Below, in pieces: positions 61,144-64,000 of a stretch of DNA of 64,000 nucleotides. Every line of letters begins with the position of its first letter. Within the stretch, counting starts at the first letter, position 1. This stretch comes from Prostheceraeus crozeri (lineage: Eukaryota; Platyhelminthes; Polycladida; Euryleptidae). The stretch covers positions 124,001-188,000 of the forward strand of contig CAJQUW010001446.1 in the NCBI GenBank assembly GCA_907163375.1, in the 5' to 3' direction. Below the pieces are notes generated by a model that saw only the letters and a program-made list of their open reading frames with translations, was not told where the DNA came from and did no database searches. The position numbers and the translations under genes were made by a program.

Positions 61144-61813
61144 ACTAACATTCTACATGAAAAATAACATGACATCCAAAGTTAATAAGCGGTAATATAA
61201 AGTTATCAGAATTCATCAGAAATCATACACCTGGGTGGATTATTTTATATGATAAAATTCCGACTCTCTGTTGAAACATAGAGGAAGCTTCTGATAGTAA
61301 GATTTTCAGAAATGAAATTCTAAAAAATAAGAACACAGGAAACAGTTCAAAGCAGCGACTTGCTGACTGTGTACCTTTCTTTTGTATAAAAAGCCCTGAT
61401 GTTGAGAGGATAAACCAGAAAAAAGGAGAAAACCGTGAACATACGAATTTGAGGTCGCGGTAGTTTATGAAGTTCTAATGCGCTAGATTTAATAATTGAT
61501 AAGTTAACATAACATGATCAAAAATGAAAGTGAAGTTATTCTAACTTTGTCCATTTTGGTACCTGTGATGATATCCAGTCGGGTGGTGAGTTTATAGTAC
61601 TATTATCTATCCGCAAGGTGAGTCTTTTCATATCTAGTTTTAACTTTGTGTAAATTTGTTTATGCATGTCCATATATGTTAAACATCTTTATGCAGTTGA
61701 CAGGTTTCAAAAAATCCCAGATGAGTATAATACATGTTCAAAGAATCCCAGATGAGCACAATACATGTACATGTACAAGTAGAACTGTTCGAATAGCCAT
61801 ATGAAGAGCTTAC
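61144..61813. other. Cav2 intron next to exon 2
   Basis: It contains a two-copy 31-base tandem repeat at 61,708-61,769. Nothing else recognised. Confidence 0.55.
61708..61769. repeat. Two tandem copies of a 31-bp unit
   Basis: AATCCCAGATGAG and AATACATGT recur with a 31-base period starting at 61,708 and 61,739, with a few differences. Confidence 0.75.
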
Positions 61814-61904
61814 CTAAATCTCTTCTCCGTTCGCCAACAGCGAACACATTTCCGCCGCCGCTTCTTTCTAGTGTTTCCATAGTTGGAGCGGGTGAAGATA
61901 TTCC
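61814..61904 (-). CDS. Cav2: Cav2 exon 2: basic end of I-II linker before domain II
   Basis: Read in the phase set by its neighbours, the exon gives NIFTRSNYGNTRKKRRRKCV then RCWRTEKRFR, a strongly basic cytoplasmic stretch just before domain II S1, as is usual in Cav1 and Cav2 channels. The acceptor is TTACAG and the donor GTAAGC. The last two bases complete an arginine codon with the first base of the next exon, leading straight into the [10 protein letters not shown] start of domain II. The following intron, about 7 kb, holds the Penelope-like and Harbinger elements. Confidence 0.85.
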
Positions 61905-62087
61905 CTGTAAAATATGTCAATAATCATTACTATACTGCGCTAAACATCAGAATACATGAATAACATGACGTGTTGCATATCCAACAACACTAAAAATGCG
62001 ACAAAATTTAGAGCATCCACTTTTTTTAAATTTTTGTGATTATATTCTAATTAATGAATTTGTTTTAAGTAGCATGTAGAACCAATT

Positions 62088-62470
62088 AATAGCTTCCGAG
62101 GAGAGGCGAATAGCTTCTTTTGGAGGACGAATAGCTTCTTTAGAGGGACAACTAACTTCTTTTAAAAGAAGAGTGGCCGCTTTTAAAGGAACAATAGCAT
62201 CTGCTGATCGACGAATCGCTTCTGCTGTGGGACAAAAGCTTCGTTAGAGGACGAAGAAATTCTATTGACAGATTTATGCATCCAAATTCTACTGAAGATC
62301 AACTGGCTTCTGTTGCGAGAGAAATTTAGCATTACTGAGGGACTAATAGATTCTGTTGAAGGAAGAATAGTTTCAGTTGCGAGACGACTAGCTTCTGTTG
62401 AGAGTAGAATGGCATCTGATAGGGGACAATCAACTTCTGATAGAAGAAGAAGAATGTCTGTACATGAAAA
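62088..62470 (+). repeat. Degenerate 21-bp minisatellite
   Basis: A 21-base unit of the type AATAGCTTCTTTTGGAGGAC repeats with drift for about 380 bases, most clearly at 62,094-62,220 and again at 62,300-62,460. Since 21 is a multiple of three, the plus strand in places reads a seven-residue repeat (VEGRIVS-VARRLAS-VESRMAS-DRGQSTS) and the minus strand another. It lies in the Cav2 intron between exons 1 and 2. No splice sites suggest it is exonic. Confidence 0.75.
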
Positions 62471-62874
62471 GGAATGCGGCGTCAGATGAGAGACAAATGG
62501 CGTTCGAACATGAACATGTGAATTCTCATCAATGACAATACACGTCATATATACGTGATTTAGCATGAAAGCAAACTCTAATTAGATAATCTCTAATTAC
62601 GGAAAACTATGGGTATTAGCCTTAATTTGAAGCGTGTTGTATCAATTGATGTTCATCAATGAACTCTGTGTATTGTCAGTTTTCATCTCCACTCTTTGAA
62701 AAGTTGATCATAATCTAGAGATTCCTTAACGTCAATTAGTTCACTCAAGTTACGTCATACATTACATCAGAGTGTATTCCCTTGCTCAGTGAGTCAATTT
62801 TCCTTCTCAAGTATCGGAGAATTATCGGACGACGTATTGTGACAGCAGAACACCTAAGAATGAGTAATACTCAC

Positions 62875-62982
62875 CTAGGCTGGAATCGGGGAATAGTTCA
62901 GGCTCTTCGTCCCGATCAATCTCTGATAAACTGTGACCTTCACGAATCGCCTTCATTTTCTGACTGGCAAGACGTCGGCGTG
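62875..62982 (-). CDS. Cav2: Cav2 exon 1 of window: I-II linker
   Basis: The exon reads (R)RRLASQKMKAIREGHSLSEI and then an acidic run ending FPDSSLG. It starts after a pyrimidine-rich AG acceptor and ends at a GTGAG donor. Incoming phase is 2 bases and outgoing phase is 1 base, which fits the next exon. This is cytoplasmic linker downstream of the beta-subunit interaction site; that site (QQ..ER..GY..W) is not in the window and must lie above base 64,000. The sequence is poorly conserved between animals, so the call depends mainly on position and phase continuity. Confidence 0.8.
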
Positions 62983-64000
62983 CTGAAAGGTGAAGAAATA
63001 GATCTTGGCAGAAAATGAACTGTATAAGACCAAATGTTGACAACTTAACAAGACCATCACGTTAAAGTTTCAAATAATTGATGAAACAATGATAAATACT
63101 TGATCATGTCACCATAATGAAAAAGGAATAAATGAATACACATTATAAAGAGGATTTAAAAAGCTAGCTTAGTTTTGAAAGCGTGCTTTGACCAAGTAAT
63201 GATGCGCGAAATAAGATTTACATAAGTAAGCAAATTGCTACTGGTTTTGGTATAATCAGCCTTCATAAGTGCAAATTTAGTGTTTCGATGGATTATATAG
63301 TCACTAAATGTACTGTACATTCAAGAGGTGAAGTTCATTATCTCATACATACATTAACGAGAGACAATTACGACAGGTCTTTTTGTCGGGACTTTTCTAA
63401 TGTGCAGTTTTCGCACATTGATTCTAAACAATGCAACAATGTAAACAATGTAAACAATTCTAACACAGATGCTTTTAAGATCATGATTTTGCCATTCTCT
63501 GTTTCTCAACATGGTCTTAAAGTACGTTTTGTCTAAAACCCTAATTTTTAATCCCAGTAATTTGTGAACATGATATTAATTTATTGAAAAGCTTCTTCTT
63601 ATTGACATTATTCTTCTTATTGAGAATCCTCTTTTCCTATTAGTAATTTTTCTATACATGTACTTCGGCTACTACTTATTCACTTCGCGCTTGCTTGACC
63701 TGTGACTGTCCATTGCTTGATCGATATTCATGTAACGCTATAATTCATATAACAGCATTCATGTCTCTATCAGTTTTGGTTCATTCTGTGTGTCACACCG
63801 ACTGAGAACAGACGAAACGCGTTTGTGGCAGTACACGAGTATAATGAGACTTTTGGCGTTATTTTTCATTGAAATTGGCACAATTGCTTTAATTATTGAA
63901 AAGCACTGTTTTGTACTTAATACCATTTGTGAACATGGTCAATCAAAAATTTAACGTGGCAGTTATGAAGTTGCAAAGTCTGAATGTGATGTTCAAAGCC
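62983..64000. other. Cav2 intron upstream of the first exon in the window
   Basis: No further upstream exon was found, including the beta-subunit interaction segment. The sequence is AT-rich without recognised repeats. Confidence 0.55.

Larger units (their letters stand above)
11464..62982 (-). other. Cav2: Gene span: Cav2-type voltage-gated calcium channel alpha-1 subunit, partial
   Basis: This is the extent in the window of one gene, read from high to low coordinates. The channel is a plasma-membrane pore protein with four six-helix domains; Cav2 channels supply presynaptic calcium for transmitter release. Fifteen exons filling fourteen coding positions were found by translating the reverse strand between AG acceptors and GT donors. 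All junction phases agree, and the joined reading covers the late I-II linker to domain III S3 (about 539 codons). The Cav2 assignment, rather than Cav1 or Cav3, rests on the SSMFIF...NPIRR run before domain III S1, the LRYFD start of that helix, and the domain II S4-S5 segment [19 protein letters not shown]. Both ends of the gene lie outside the window. Symbol and subtype come from remembered family sequences, not a search. Confidence 0.93.

Noticed and set aside
1..64000. CRISPR arrays, bacterial operons, rRNA or canonical tRNA genes
   Set aside because: None is visible; the sequence is an animal intron-exon landscape.

Overview
The window is eukaryotic nuclear DNA from an invertebrate animal. 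It is visibly AT-rich, has multi-kilobase introns with GT-AG splice sites, and carries many animal-type transposons. I cannot assign a phylum from the sequence.

Backbone: almost the whole window (about 11.4 to 63.0 kb) is one gene on the minus strand, a voltage-gated calcium channel alpha-1 subunit of the presynaptic Cav2 type. Fourteen consecutive coding positions can be read, filled by fifteen exons. Reading from high to low coordinates they encode the end of the I-II linker (62.9 and 61.9 kb), domain II S1 to S6 (54.8 to 26.2 kb), a short II-III linker (26.2 to 19.9 kb) and domain III S1 to S3 (17.4 and 11.5 kb). Every splice phase matches its neighbour, giving about 539 codons without a stop. 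The 5' exons (domain I, beta-subunit site) lie beyond base 64,000 and the 3' exons below base 1.

Most interesting signal: the exon for the domain II selectivity filter and first part of S6 is present twice, at 38.0 kb (8a) and 28.4 kb (8b). Both copies are 121 bp, have the same phase, keep the GEDWN filter, and end at the same weak donor. They are about 60% identical in protein (24 of 40 residues). Because 121 is not a multiple of three, including both would break the frame, so they look like mutually exclusive pore exons.

The introns are full of mobile elements. These are: an apparently intact piggyBac with TTAA target sites (32.2-34.7 kb), inside the 9.4-kb intron between the two pore exons; a two-gene Harbinger/PIF element with CTG target sites but a damaged transposase (55.0-57.9 kb); a 5'-truncated Penelope-like element flanked by an inverted copy of its own 3' end and a 12-bp target duplication (58.8-61.1 kb); two decayed Tc1/mariner-type elements side by side (45.2-46.6 and 46.7-48.2 kb); several tRNA-derived SINEs, including a head-to-head pair forming a long hairpin (0.9-1.4 kb); and several non-autonomous inverted-repeat elements, a 21-bp minisatellite and a LINE remnant. 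Bases 1-11,463 hold no exon I could recognise and are probably intron.
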